DNA of 28,003 nucleotides from NCBI GenBank assembly GCA_016946835.1, contig JACVTC010000452.1:1-28003 (forward strand), in the 5' to 3' direction. The notes under the pieces were generated by a model. It searched no databases, was not told the origin of the DNA, and saw only the letters and a list, made by a program, of their open reading frames with translations. This document shows, piece by piece, positions 1 through 9,564 of the stretch (positions within the stretch are counted from its first letter, which is position 1; each line of letters opens with the position of its first letter). A program made the translations under genes and the position numbers. This DNA is from Neocallimastix lanati (nom. inval.) (lineage: Eukaryota > Neocallimastigomycota > Neocallimastigomycetes > Neocallimastigales > Neocallimastigaceae).

Positions 1-1913
1 CATTATCTTTTAAACTAAAATATAAAATTATACAAATATAGAAACTTATTAATTATTCCTTTAAATGTACAATGTAATATAAATAAAGATAATGTTTTAC
101 ATTAAATTAATAATTAAGTGAATAATTTAAATAAATTGCTAATATTAATAAGTGCATAAATAATAATTATTTAATTAAATCCTCTGATATTATTTAAGTG
201 TATGAATAATTATAATATTAATAAAATTAATAATAATAATTTAATGTATGAATTAGTTATAATTTAAATAAATTTATAATTATTATCAATAATTATAAAG
301 ACTAAGAAATATAATTATTAATAAATAATTAATATTTCTTACAAAAAAATGATACAGATATTTTATTTATGTATCTAAATTAATATTTATTTATGGGCAA
401 TGACAATAAGGAATTATGACAAAATAATATATTCTAATATTAAATAGAAATAACACATACAATAGTACAAAATAAAGTAATAAATATATCTTTTTAATAT
501 TCTCTTTATTTATTATTAATTATTAATTATTACATTAATTATTATTATTACTCATATAAATATTATAATTAATTATCTCAAATATATATCAAATCTCTTT
601 TTAACTATACTAAAGTATAAAAATAGCTATTTATGTGAATTAATTTATCATTAAGTATAAACTTATAAATAAAAGAATTCACCGTTTAATAATTATTATT
701 ATAAAATTATATATATTATTATAAAATTATTATTGACCAATAATATTTAAGTATTTCTTTAACCTAAAGAATCTACCTAAATGCCATTTTTATGGTGGTC
801 ACGTATCAAAAATGTTGAGGTTCGGAAGAGATTAATAATAAATATAGAAATAAACACTAAAATAAAAAAAATTAAAAATTAAAATATGTCTTTTTTTTTA
901 AAATATTTTATTTATTTATTTAATAAAAATTATTCAATTAAAACTAAAGATAATTTAATTTCTTGAATAAGATTATATTTTTTTTCTCTCTAGATTCTTT
1001 CTCTAAAATACAAATTTCTCATCTATTTATATTTATTTTATCGTTAGAAATGGTCAAGCCATTTCTTTAGAATATCTTAGAGTTACATGTTTGAATTGTA
1101 TTTAAATTATAAATTCATAATCTATTCTATTATAATAAATAATTATTACATATTATTAAATTCTAAACTATTTATTATTAATTGTAGTGATAATATATTT
1201 TAAAAATAATTTTATTACTTTTACAGAACTATTAGTAATAGAGTATTATTTAATTTTATACTATTTTTAAATAAAAGTATTTTAGATTATTATCTATTAT
1301 TAATATTATTATAAATAGGGTGTATTTTGGAAGGAAGTATTACTAATTTTAATGACAAGGATCATGGATTTAAATAAAATATTTTTAAATCATTATTAAT
1401 TATATTAATTTTTATTAATAATAAATAATCTGTATTAGTAATATTTGTAAAATAAAATTTTCTTTAATAATAAAATATTGATAGAATAAATCATATTAAT
1501 AAAACTAGATATTGATAATAATATTGATATTAATAATATAGTATTAATTTTAATAATAAAGTATTGATATTAATAAAGAATTTATATTAATAATAATAAA
1601 TTTAATATTAGTAATAATTTGGCAGTAATAGAACATAAGAAAGTTCCCCAAGTAAGGAAATAAATAATTTAATTTTAGTGGTTAAGTTATTTGTTGAAAT
1701 TATAACTGAATTGAAATCTCAATTTCAGTTATTTACATTTCAATAATTAAAAAATATTATTTATTTAATTATAAATAATATATATATTTAAATAATTAAT
1801 AATTAATATAAATTCTTGTTTAATATTTAAAGGGTTATCTTAGGCCTAATAATTCTGAGAATATTAATAAATAAGGTTTATATTAATAATTAATTTCAAT
1901 GATATGATACATT
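1..1913. other. AT-rich region without recognisable gene
   Basis: No reading frame of meaningful length and no recognisable RNA gene was found on either strand. The sequence is almost entirely A/T with short runs of ATT/TAA-type simple sequence. A few slightly GC-richer patches (around 770-835 and 1315-1370) show no protein or tRNA resemblance. A small inverted repeat lies at 1702-1732. The right edge is the first LTR copy of the neighbouring element. Confidence 0.6.
1702..1732. repeat. short inverted repeat (hairpin)
   Basis: ATAACTGAATTG is followed after six bases by CAATTTCAGTTAT, giving a 12-bp stem with one bulge. No associated gene or T-run supports a specific role, so this may be chance in AT-rich DNA. 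Confidence 0.4.
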
Positions 1914-2287
1914 TGATATAAAACAAATATGTGTAGTAACATATTTGTATATTTAATAATTATTAAATATTAAATTTATATCTTTTTGATAATAATTATT
2001 TTATTTTATTTTATTTCAATATGTATTATTATAATTATAATAATTATAATACCTTACTTCATATAAAATTTATATATTTCTATATATTAGAATATAATTA
2101 ATATATTACCTATTTCTTATAAATAGATTAGATTATTTATATTAGAAATGGAGGGACTCTCTTGTAAATTTTTAGAAATTAGAATTATTATTTTAATTGT
2201 ACGAATATTATAATTTTATTAATAAAATTTACTAAACTACCATTATTTAAAACCCACTGCTTATAAATTATTGCACATAAAAGTCCC
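1914..2287 (+). repeat. LTR copy 1 (outer left, lacks last 7-8 bp)
   Basis: Begins TGATATAAAAC and ends at AAAAGTCCC, where it joins LTR copy 2 directly; the terminal GTATATCA found in copy 2 is missing. It differs from copies 2 and 3 at shared positions (for example it has TACCTTACTTC where they have TACTTTATTTC), so copies 2 and 3 are the closer pair. Confidence 0.8.
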
Positions 2288-2668
2288 TGATATAAAACAG
2301 ATATGTGTAGTAACATATTTGTATATTTAATAATAATTATTAAATATTAAATTTATATCTTTTTGATAATAATTATTTTATTTTATTTTATTTCAATATG
2401 TATTATTATAATTATAATAATTATAATACTTTATTTCATATAAAATTTATATATTTCTATATATTAGAATATATAATTAATATATTACCTATTTCTTATA
2501 AATTAAAATATTTATATTAGAAATAGAGAACTCTCTTGTAAAATTTTAGGAATTAGAATTATTATTTAATTATACGAATATTATAATTTTATTAATAAAA
2601 TTTACTAAACTACCATTATTTAAAACCCACTGCTTATAAATTATTGCACATAAAAGTCCCGTATATCA
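2288..2668 (+). repeat. LTR copy 2 (inner left, 5' LTR)
   Basis: 381-bp copy with complete ends TGATATA...TATATCA, starting at the last base of copy 1. Nearly identical to 5151-5532 apart from single substitutions and a few-base indel in an ATT-rich stretch. A TGG (2674-2676) a few bases downstream could mark a tRNA primer-binding site, but it overlaps an inverted LTR fragment and the tRNA cannot be named. Confidence 0.85.
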
Positions 2669-2676
2669 AAAATTGG

Positions 2677-2790
2677 TGTAGATATCGGGGATGTGCTGTG
2701 TAAAAAATAATTTATAAGTAGTGGTGTTTAGTAATTTTGTTGAATAATTATAAATCCGTATATATTTACATAAATTCTCTTCAGTTAGGA
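2677..2790 (-). repeat. degenerate inverted LTR fragment
   Basis: Read on the minus strand this matches the 3' end of the same LTR: GATAT-CGGGGA near 2681-2691, AATAATTTATAAGTAGTGG near 2707-2726 and TTTAGTAATTTTGTTGAATA near 2728-2747 correspond to the reverse complement of the LTR tail. With LTR copy 2 it forms a long imperfect palindrome centred near 2673. The right limit is approximate. Confidence 0.6.
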
Positions 2791-3016
2791 TTAATTAAAA
2801 TACACTGTTTAGGATATAAATTTTTAATTTTTTTATTGGCTATTTATAATTATTTTATCTTTGGTGAAGAGAAAGTTATACACTATTTGTTATTTCATTC
2901 ATTCATTTTAGTATAATTTAAATAAATTGTTTTAAAATAAATAAGAATTCGGAATATTTTATAATTATATTAAATAATAATATATATATATATAAACATT
3001 ATAATTGTATATATAA

Positions 3017-3055
<39 letters not shown>

Positions 3056-3146
3056 AATTTAATAGATAAGTACTATTATTTTTTTTTTTTTTTTTTAAAT
3101 TAATTGTTTATAATGAGGAATAATAATTTTAATTGCAATCGGGTAG
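2791..3146 (+). other. leader of gag-only element with poly-A and poly-T tracts
   Basis: AT-rich leader between the LTR side and the gag-like frame. It contains a 26-base A run (3024-3049) and an 18-base T run (3079-3096), which could pair if transcribed. An ATG at 3113 opens a short frame leading into the gag region but in a different phase, ending at TAG 3164-3166, so the original gag start may lie here with a small indel. Confidence 0.5.
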
Positions 3147-3287
3147 ATACTGGGACTATCTCGTAGAGATGCAGAAATCTGGAAGTTTAAAATTAATGAT
3201 TGGTTTAAGAGGGAAGGTATTACTACCGATGAGAATAAATTTAGTTATATAATTACAGCTGTTGAAGATAACATCGTAAGGATACTT

Positions 3288-4154
3288 ATGGAAAAAGAAA
3301 AAGAAGTAAATAGAGCTCTTACTTTGGATGAATGTGTTAAATTAATTAAAAAGAAATATTGGAGGGAGAATTTGAAGGAAGATAAACTAAGTCAATTAAA
3401 AAAAATTATTATAACCCCAAATGAAAATGTTTGTGATTTTAATACTAGATTTTTGGAGCTATACGATCAATTGGATTTCAACGATAAGTCTTATATATCT
3501 GTTATTGATTATGAAAATGCTTTACGACCAAGAGGTAGAATATATGAAATGGTTGCTATGGCTGATGTTGATAATCTAGAGGATGCCTGTAGATTAGCCG
3601 AAAAATTTGAAAGTATAATAAACAAATCTCGAGTAGGCAATGAAATATGGGGTTCTTATACTACTAATATTAAGAATAATTATAATGGTGTAATAAACTA
3701 TGGCCAAATTGAAAGATCAAATTATAAAAATAATTTTTCTGATAAATATAATAAAAATGCATCTAATATATGGATTGGAAATAATATTAGAAATCATAGG
3801 AATTTTAGGAATTATCCTATAAATATTGTGACTCAAGGAATACAAAATAATAACTTAAATAAATATACTAAACCTAGGCAAAACACTTACAATTATTATA
3901 GATTTAGTGTAGATAATGATAATAACAGTAATTTAAATGTTAGTAATGATAATAATATATCATACCATTATAGAAATCGGAAAATTTTAAAATCAAATTT
4001 AAAAATTAGTTCATCAAATAGTTCAACAAATAATAATAAAGTAAACAGTAATAATGATAAAAATAATAGCAATATTAATAATGTTAATGAAAACATAATT
4101 AATAATAATTCAATTAATAATATCATCAATAATAGTATATCTAACTTGGATACC

Positions 4155-4187
<33 letters not shown>

Positions 4188-5060
4188 AATGATGATATTT
4201 ATAATAATAAAAATAATAAAAATAAAAATAACACTTTGAATAACATAGTAAATGTGGAACAAAATAAATTATACGCGTTCAAAATGGATAATTTCAGAAA
4301 AAAAAATTATAAAATAGGAAATACCAATAATGGAAAATTTGAAACAAATAGTAATATTATAATAACTAAAGAAGAAAATAAAAATAGTTTCGCTGGTAAT
4401 ACAGATATTAAGAAAAATCAAAATAATAATATGGAAATTAATAGTATTGTAACAATAAATATTAAAACTATTGATAATAATGAAAATATTAATTCAAATA
4501 GTAAAAAGAATAAAGATAATAATGATATTATTGGGAATTCTGAAAATATAATTAACAAGAGAAATAGTAATAAAAATATAAAAGAAGTAATAAATATTAA
4601 TGAACCTTTAAAAGTTGAAAACATTAACAATAGAACTAATAAATCTATAACTCCTAGTTTAGTAATAGAATCAAAAGTTATTATTAATAAAAATTCAAAA
4701 ATAAACAATACTCAAATTATTCCAAATAATAATAAAAATAAGCAATTTACAAATAAAGTGAATTCAGTTAATAATAATATTTATATAAAAGAAAGAAAAA
4801 TTATTAACAAAAATTCTCAGATAGATGAATCTAGTAAAGTTGTTAATGTTGGTAGTGCTAAGAAAATAAAAATTAATAAAATTAAAAAGATAATTAAAAT
4901 TCCAAATATTCGTATTCAAAATAACAATAAAAATAAAATAAATATTAATAAAATTTTGATGTCCAAACCTGAGATTATGTTAAAAGATATTATTATTTAT
5001 AGCAACAATCGCATTGATACAAAACGAACAAATAGGAATTATAAATATAAAAGAAAATAA
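3288..5060 (+). CDS. Gag-like protein with long Asn-rich tail (LTR element)
   Basis: The 590-residue frame starts at ATG 3288, but homologous coding clearly extends upstream in the same frame to 3147 (after TAG 3144-3146), including the segment DAEIWKFKINDWF. The first ~110 residues resemble the retrotransposon gag capsid fold of Ty3/gypsy elements: a YWREN...L segment, a VCDFNTRFLELYDQL helix and an EDACRLAEKFE helix. The rest (about residue 115 to the end) is low-complexity, dominated by Asn, Lys, Ile and Ser, with poly-Asn runs. No CCHC zinc knuckle, protease DTG or RT motif is present. Flanking LTRs and a downstream purine tract place it inside a non-autonomous element. It could be a packaging-competent Gag or a decayed one; a host-domesticated gag gene is less likely because of the flanking LTRs. 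Confidence 0.7.
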
Positions 5061-5130
5061 AATTTTAAAATTATTATTTATATTAATTAAACCTTATATT
5101 TTCTTTTAAAAAAAATATATATATAGTTTA

Positions 5131-5150
5131 ATTTTTAGCAAGGGCATTTC
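5131..5150 (+). other. putative polypurine tract of gag-only element
   Basis: ATTTTTAGCAAGGGCATTTC immediately precedes the right LTR. The TTTAGCA-GGG core is also seen in the PPT of the gypsy element in this window (minus strand, 12603-12620), which supports its role in plus-strand priming. Confidence 0.5.
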
Positions 5151-5532
5151 TGATATAAAACAAATATGTGTAGTAACATATTTGTATATTTAATAATAAT
5201 TATTAAATATTAAATTTATATCTTTTTGATAATAATTATTTTATTTTATTTTATTTCAATATGTATTATTATAATTATAATTATAATACTTTATTTCATA
5301 TAAAATTTATATATTTCTATATATTAGAATATATAATTAATATATTACCTATTTCTTATAATTAAATTAAATTATTTATATTTCAAATAAAGAACTCTCT
5401 TGTAAATTTTTAGGAATTAGAATTATTATTTTAATTGTACGAATTTATAATTTTATTAATAAAATTTACTAAACTACCATTATTTAAAACCCACTGCTTA
5501 TAAATTATTGCACATAAAAGTCCCGCATATCA
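5151..5532 (+). repeat. LTR copy 3 (3' LTR)
   Basis: 382-bp right LTR, TGATATA...GCATATCA, closely matching 2288-2668. It is followed by CATTTGACG, whose CATT matches the four bases before LTR copy 1. Confidence 0.85.
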
Positions 5533-5562
5533 CATTTGACGTCACGTGTATTTTATTTATAT

Positions 5563-5800
5563 TATTCTACTATTTATTTTATTTTATATTATTTTATTTT
5601 ATTCAATCTGTACTTTATATTCATATTCTACTATTTATTTTTTTTTTTTTATTTTATTTTATTAAATATGTACTTTATATTCATATTCTACTATTTATTT
5701 TATTTTATTTTATATTATTTTATTTTATTTTATTCAATCTGTACTTTGTATTCATATTCTACTATTAATTTTATTTTATTTTATTTTATATACTTTTATT
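5563..5800. repeat. ~60-bp imperfect tandem repeat (TTTTA-rich)
   Basis: The phrase TATTCTACTATTTATTTTAT recurs at about 5563, 5624, 5684 and 5755 with TTTTA arrays and a TCTGTACTTTATATTCA-like segment between, giving four units of about 60-71 bp. Open frames here are Tyr/Phe/Leu-only products of the repeat and not genes. Copia element A was inserted at its right edge. Confidence 0.75.
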
Positions 5801-5802
5801 AT

Positions 5803-6066
5803 TGTTAGAATACAAAGAAAAATATATTAAAATTATATTAAAATAATTTATATGTATTAAATAAATAAAAGATATTTTTATAATACAACGAACTCGTTGT
5901 TAAGCTTAAATACAATGAAATATATTATGTAATAATTTCTCGTTATATTTTTAATAAGCCACAAAATAGTATAAATACAAATGTAATCTCATAAATTTTT
6001 AAAAATCAAGTAATTACTCATATTAAATAAATAAACTTTAATCAATAAAATATTTTATAAATAAAA
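5803..6066 (+). repeat. 5' LTR of copia element A
   Basis: 264 bp, TGTTAGAATA...ATAAATAAAA, preceded by the target duplicate ATTAT. It contains a perfect short palindrome ACAACGA-AC-TCGTTGT (5885-5900), which is among the few CpG-bearing segments here and is kept in the 3' LTR, and a TATA-box promoter core. Relative to the 3' LTR it has about 10 extra bases in small indels. Confidence 0.92.
5952..5980 (+). promoter_or_regulatory. copia LTR core promoter (TATA box)
   Basis: AAGCCACAAAATAG then TATAAATACAA, with the TATA box at 5970-5977. The same arrangement occurs in the 3' LTR (TATA at 11198-11205) and in both LTRs of the diverged copia element B (20530-20537 and 25034-25041), although the rest of these LTRs differ. 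Conservation supports it as the Pol II core promoter that starts the genomic RNA. Confidence 0.65.
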
Positions 6067-6083
6067 GATTAAGAGTTTCATCC
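6067..6083 (+). other. primer-binding site, complementary to tRNA-Lys(CUU) anticodon arm
   Basis: GATTAAGAGTTTCATCC directly follows the 5' LTR. Its first 15 bases match the reverse complement of the anticodon arm of eukaryotic tRNA-Lys(CUU) (TGAGACTCTTAATC) with one difference that leaves a G-U pair. It lacks the usual TGG, so priming would use the cleaved 5' half of the tRNA and not its CCA end, as in Drosophila copia. The tRNA sequence is from general knowledge and not from this genome. Confidence 0.65.
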
Positions 6084-6099
6084 TTATACTATCTACGAC

Positions 6100-7044
6100 A
6101 TGTCTAACGAAACCAAATTAAGAACCGAAGATATTCTCAATAAGGATAACTTCGAAAACTGGGAATTCCTTATTAAAAACATTCTCAAATCTTTAAAAAT
6201 TTTACAGTATGTAAATGAGAATGTAATCGGTAAATTAAATGATAAGCTTAAGGAGGAAAAGGGAAAACCCAAATCCGACGAAACCGTCAAAGCTATCAAG
6301 GACTTGGAAAAGGACATCAAAGAAGCTGAAACCCAAGATGCCTTAGCCAGTACCATTATCAGTAAAAATGTAAGTCAAGAAGTTTTGAGCTACATAAGAT
6401 ATCTTACCACCGCCTATGATATTATGGAAAAATTAAAGGTCTTATATGGAAAAAAGAAAACTGCTGATCTCAACTACTGGTTGAAGAAGTTATATTCTTT
6501 AAAAGCCAAAAATCTTTCGGAATGCAAGGATATCATTAATCAAATTAAAGAAATCTTTGAAGTAATGGATAAGAACAATATCAAACTCGGAACTTGGGAA
6601 AAGATCAGGGTTTTATATTTTTCTTATCCAAAAGTTTTAAGAGACCTTATTCATCCTAGTGGAACAGAAACAGTTGATGACTTCCTCGAAGAGTCAATCA
6701 ATAAGATTAATTTCCACATTTTCCTACATAGTGCTATCAATTTCGATAGAAGCGTCACAGATAAAGGTGACTTCATGGATATTGATAACATTGAGTCAAG
6801 TGGTTCGAAAAATAATAAAACCAAACCAAGTCCGGAGCCAAACTATTGTTACCTGTGCAAAATGTTTGGACATACTACCGATGAATGTAGATTTAACCTT
6901 ATCAACAAAAACAGGAACAGATCGACTCAAAAAGGTAAGAAGCAATCAAACAAAAAGAAAACCAAAATCAATAAAAGGAAAGGTAAAAATAACCACCCAA
7001 AATCAATAAAAGGAAAGGTAAAAATAACCACCCAAAATCAATAA
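6100..7044 (+). CDS. gag: Gag of copia element A
   Basis: 314 residues from ATG 6100, the first ATG after the LTR and primer site. The N-terminal and central part is a helical copia-type Gag (UBN2-like), with the NFENWEFLIKNIL segment near the start and a YWLKKLYSLKAK segment near the middle. A CX2CX4HX4C zinc knuckle, CYLCKMFGHTTDEC, lies near residue 250, followed by a Lys/Arg/Asn-rich nucleic-acid-binding tail. The last ~25 residues and the stop at 7042-7044 are made by the 35-bp tandem repeat. With a single repeat copy the frame would run straight on into protease, so this free Gag is a product of the expansion and not the ancestral end. Gag would form the cytoplasmic virus-like particle that packages the RNA. 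Confidence 0.85.
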   Translation: MSNETKLRTEDILNKDNFENWEFLIKNILKSLKILQYVNENVIGKLNDKLKEEKGKPKSDETVKAIKDLEKDIKEAETQDALASTIISKNVSQEVLSYIRYLTTAYDIMEKLKVLYGKKKTADLNYWLKKLYSLKAKNLSECKDIINQIKEIFEVMDKNNIKLGTWEKIRVLYFSYPKVLRDLIHPSGTETVDDFLEESINKINFHIFLHSAINFDRSVTDKGDFMDIDNIESSGSKNNKTKPSPEPNYCYLCKMFGHTTDECRFNLINKNRNRSTQKGKKQSNKKKTKINKRKGKNNHPKSIKGKVKITTQNQ

Positions 7045-7322
7045 AAGGAAAGGTAAAAATAACCACCCAAAATCAATAAAAGGAAAGGTAAAAATAACCA
7101 CCCAAAATCAATAAAAGGAAAGGTAAAAATAACCACCCAAAATCAATAAAAGGAAAGGTAAAAATAACCACCCAAAATCAATAAAAGGAAAGGTAAAAAT
7201 AACCACCCAAAATCAATAAAAGGAAAGGTAAAAATAACCACCCAAAATCAATAAAAGGAAAGGTAAAAATAACCACCCAAAATCAATAAAAGGAAAGGTA
7301 AAAATAACCACCCAAAATCAAT
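6964..7322 (+). repeat. 35-bp tandem repeat, ten copies, at gag-pol junction
   Basis: The unit (AAAATCAATAAAAGG then AAAGGTAAAAATAACCACCC) repeats ten times essentially without change, followed by a 9-base partial copy. Since 35 is not a multiple of three, each copy shifts the frame; every third copy reads CAA TAA, creating in-frame stops at 7042, 7147 and 7252. Ten copies is equivalent to one modulo three, so gag and pol remain in the same absolute frame. The lack of divergence between copies indicates a recent expansion. Confidence 0.95.
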
Positions 7323-7584
7323 TGCAAACGTCGAATATGAAGAACGAAATTCTGATGAAGAACTTTCCTTAGAAGAACTTAGGACCATGTATGATAAAAC
7401 TTTAAACAGCTTTGAGCCGTTAGAAGAAAAAGAGAACACTAAAGAAAACTACGAAAATAAATGTATTTCTTTAGTATTAAATTCTTCAGAAGATACAACG
7501 ATTTGAACCTTTGATACTGGTGTTTCAGAGCACATTACCAATAACAAAGATATCCTCTCAGACTTTAGAGAAGAAAAGATCTCT

Positions 7585-9450
7585 ATGCAGTGTGCAAATA
7601 ATTCAATCTGTGAGTTTGACGGGGTTGGTACCTATGAAGGAAGTATTAATGGTTACAACATTAAATTCGAAAATGTCCTCTATTCTAAACAAGTTAACAA
7701 GAATCTTCTGAGTGGAATTAAACTTGCGAAGAATGGATTAAAATGTAACATTAAATCCAGGAGAGACAAAGTTTTTCTCACTTTAAAAACCACACTTGAA
7801 AACAAAAGAACAATTAACATAGGCACATTTAAAGCTAATAAAAACAATACAATTCACATACTTACGAAGAATAAATCGAATTTAAAGAATTGTATTGACA
7901 TCGTTTCACCTGAAGAAACTATGGACATAAATGACCAGTCTAAAATGCTATGGCATAGAAGACTTGGACATTTTTATCACGACAATTTAACTAAATATCT
8001 AAAACTCCACAATGTCAAAATTAATGAATGCTTAAATTGTAAAATTGCCAAATTAAATAGGAAACCCCATAATGGAGACACTCTAAAGGCAAAGCATCCA
8101 TTAGACGTAATCCATTCTGATGTTATCGGTCCTATTTCAAAATCATACTCAGGGAAAAGGTATGTTCTTACTTTTATTGACGAATATACTCGCAAAAGTT
8201 GGATCTTCCTCTTGGAAAACAAATCAGAAGTTCCAAGAACAATTATAAATTTCTTTACTTACTTAAATAATCAATTCTACTATAATATTAAAACTTTTCG
8301 TTCGGATCAAGGTACTGAATATAATAATAAAAAGGTACTAAACTACTGCAAGGAACACGGTATAATAAAAACATTTTCACCACCATACAATCCGCAAAAC
8401 CACGGGATTGCTGAACGATTCAACTACACCATTGTAAGTTGTGCAAAAACTTTAATTCAGTGGAGCAAAATGTCTAGTGAGTTTTGGGATTACGCTATCA
8501 AATATGCAAATTTACTTTATAACATAACTCCACATAAAGAAATTGGAAATAAAATTCCAAATGAAATTTATTATAACAAAAAGATCAGTCTTAAATATAT
8601 TAAAGTCTTTGGTTGTGATGCCTACTATAAAGATTTTTCACAAGGAAAAATGAAATTTGATAGCAACAGTAAAAAGGGCGTATTTTTAGGAATAAGCATT
8701 GAATCCAATTGCTATATAATTATGGATTCAAAGGACTACAGTATTCACTTAGTCAGAGAGGCAGTATTTGATGAAGAAACTCCATCAAATTTAACTACCA
8801 GAATACGCAACAATAAATTACCAACCAACATTTTTAATAACGATAATTATATTTACGAATTACCAATTATCAACTCTAATGAAAATGAAAATACATACGA
8901 TGATTCTGGAAAATTAATATACAATGAAGAATCTAATGAAGAAAATACAGAATCTAAAGAAAATAATTCTTCATCAAGAAAAGGTAAGGAACCAGAAATC
9001 GATTCACCCGTTTCATCTATAAAAAACAATAATACTAATAAAATTATAGATACTCCTATTACTAACAACAAGAAAGATGAGATTAATAACTCTGCTAAAA
9101 GTAAGGAACCTGAAGACAACTATATAAATGATGAAAAAATTGAATCCATCGATGATCTCGCTTCAGATTTCCAATCTATTAGTGTTTCAAATGATGAATC
9201 AAATTTCTCTGGGGACATTTCTTTAGAAAAGGATAAAATAAAATTTAACCCATCTACTAAAAGAAAGTCATCAACTTGTAATAATACACATATCAAAAAG
9301 AAGATTAACTTAAATAATGAAATATTAAACACTGTTTCCCTTAAACATAAATTGATTCATTCAAAACTTCCGGATAGTAAGAAACTAAGACCATCTATGA
9401 ATGAATCGCATAAAAGACCTGGAAACCCTATTCAATCCAACAGTAACTAA
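7585..9450 (+). CDS. pol: Protease-integrase part of copia A polyprotein
   Basis: The homologous frame is open from the repeat (7323) to TGA 7504-7506 and again from 7507 to TAA 9448-9450; 7585 is only the first internal ATG. The aspartic protease motif FDTGVSEHI (about 7512-7538) lies just after the TGA, which replaces the Trp that precedes it in element B. Integrase follows: an HHCC zinc-binding part (WHRRLGH near 7952, CLNC near 8033), then the catalytic D (HSDVIGP, ~8119), D (RSDQGTEY, 8305) and E (GIAERF, 8413) with 35 residues between the last two, as in retroviral-type integrases. A Ser/Asn/Glu-rich linker from about 8860 leads to RT. Integrase would insert the cDNA with the 5-bp duplication seen at this locus. 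Confidence 0.9.
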   Translation: MQCANNSICEFDGVGTYEGSINGYNIKFENVLYSKQVNKNLLSGIKLAKNGLKCNIKSRRDKVFLTLKTTLENKRTINIGTFKANKNNTIHILTKNKSNLKNCIDIVSPEETMDINDQSKMLWHRRLGHFYHDNLTKYLKLHNVKINECLNCKIAKLNRKPHNGDTLKAKHPLDVIHSDVIGPISKSYSGKRYVLTFIDEYTRKSWIFLLENKSEVPRTIINFFTYLNNQFYYNIKTFRSDQGTEYNNKKVLNYCKEHGIIKTFSPPYNPQNHGIAERFNYTIVSCAKTLIQWSKMSSEFWDYAIKYANLLYNITPHKEIGNKIPNEIYYNKKISLKYIKVFGCDAYYKDFSQGKMKFDSNSKKGVFLGISIESNCYIIMDSKDYSIHLVREAVFDEETPSNLTTRIRNNKLPTNIFNNDNYIYELPIINSNENENTYDDSGKLIYNEESNEENTESKENNSSSRKGKEPEIDSPVSSIKNNNTNKIIDTPITNNKKDEINNSAKSKEPEDNYINDEKIESIDDLASDFQSISVSNDESNFSGDISLEKDKIKFNPSTKRKSSTCNNTHIKKKINLNNEILNTVSLKHKLIHSKLPDSKKLRPSMNESHKRPGNPIQSNSN

Positions 9451-9564
9451 AAGTACAAGATCTCCCTTGACAATGTTGAAACTTCTAAAGGATGCATTAC
9501 TGAAACACCTCTTTCATATAAACAAGCCATCACACGTTCAGATAAAATCCGGTGGATAGAAGCT

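Larger units (their letters stand above)
1914..5532 (+). mobile_element. Non-autonomous gag-only LTR retrotransposon with three LTRs
   Basis: Three ~375-382-bp direct repeats with terminal inverted ends TGATATA/TATATCA bracket one gag-like ORF: two in tandem at 1914-2287 and 2288-2668, and one at 5151-5532. A TTTTTAGCAAGGG tract just before the right copy looks like a polypurine tract. The outer ends are both flanked by CATT (1910-1913 and 5533-5536), a plausible short target-site duplication. No protease, RT, RNase H or integrase is encoded, so mobility would need a helper element. The gag-like core and the PPT style suggest a Ty3/gypsy-type parent; this is inference. Confidence 0.7.

Noticed and set aside
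2674-2690. Conventional tRNA primer-binding site TGGTGTAGATATCGGGG after LTR copy 2
   Set aside because: It overlaps the inverted LTR fragment, and no known tRNA 3' end could be assigned, so it is not called as a feature.
3968-4708. Minus-strand hydrophobic frames opposite the Asn-rich gag tail
   Set aside because: Asn codons read in reverse give Ile/Leu-rich products; they are antisense shadows of the gag-like ORF.
5508-5808. Two Tyr/Phe/Leu-rich open frames as small membrane proteins
   Set aside because: They are produced by TTTTA-rich tandem repeats and have no other protein character.
6964-7322. CRISPR-like array
   Set aside because: The 35-bp units are contiguous with no spacers, in a eukaryotic transposon coding region.
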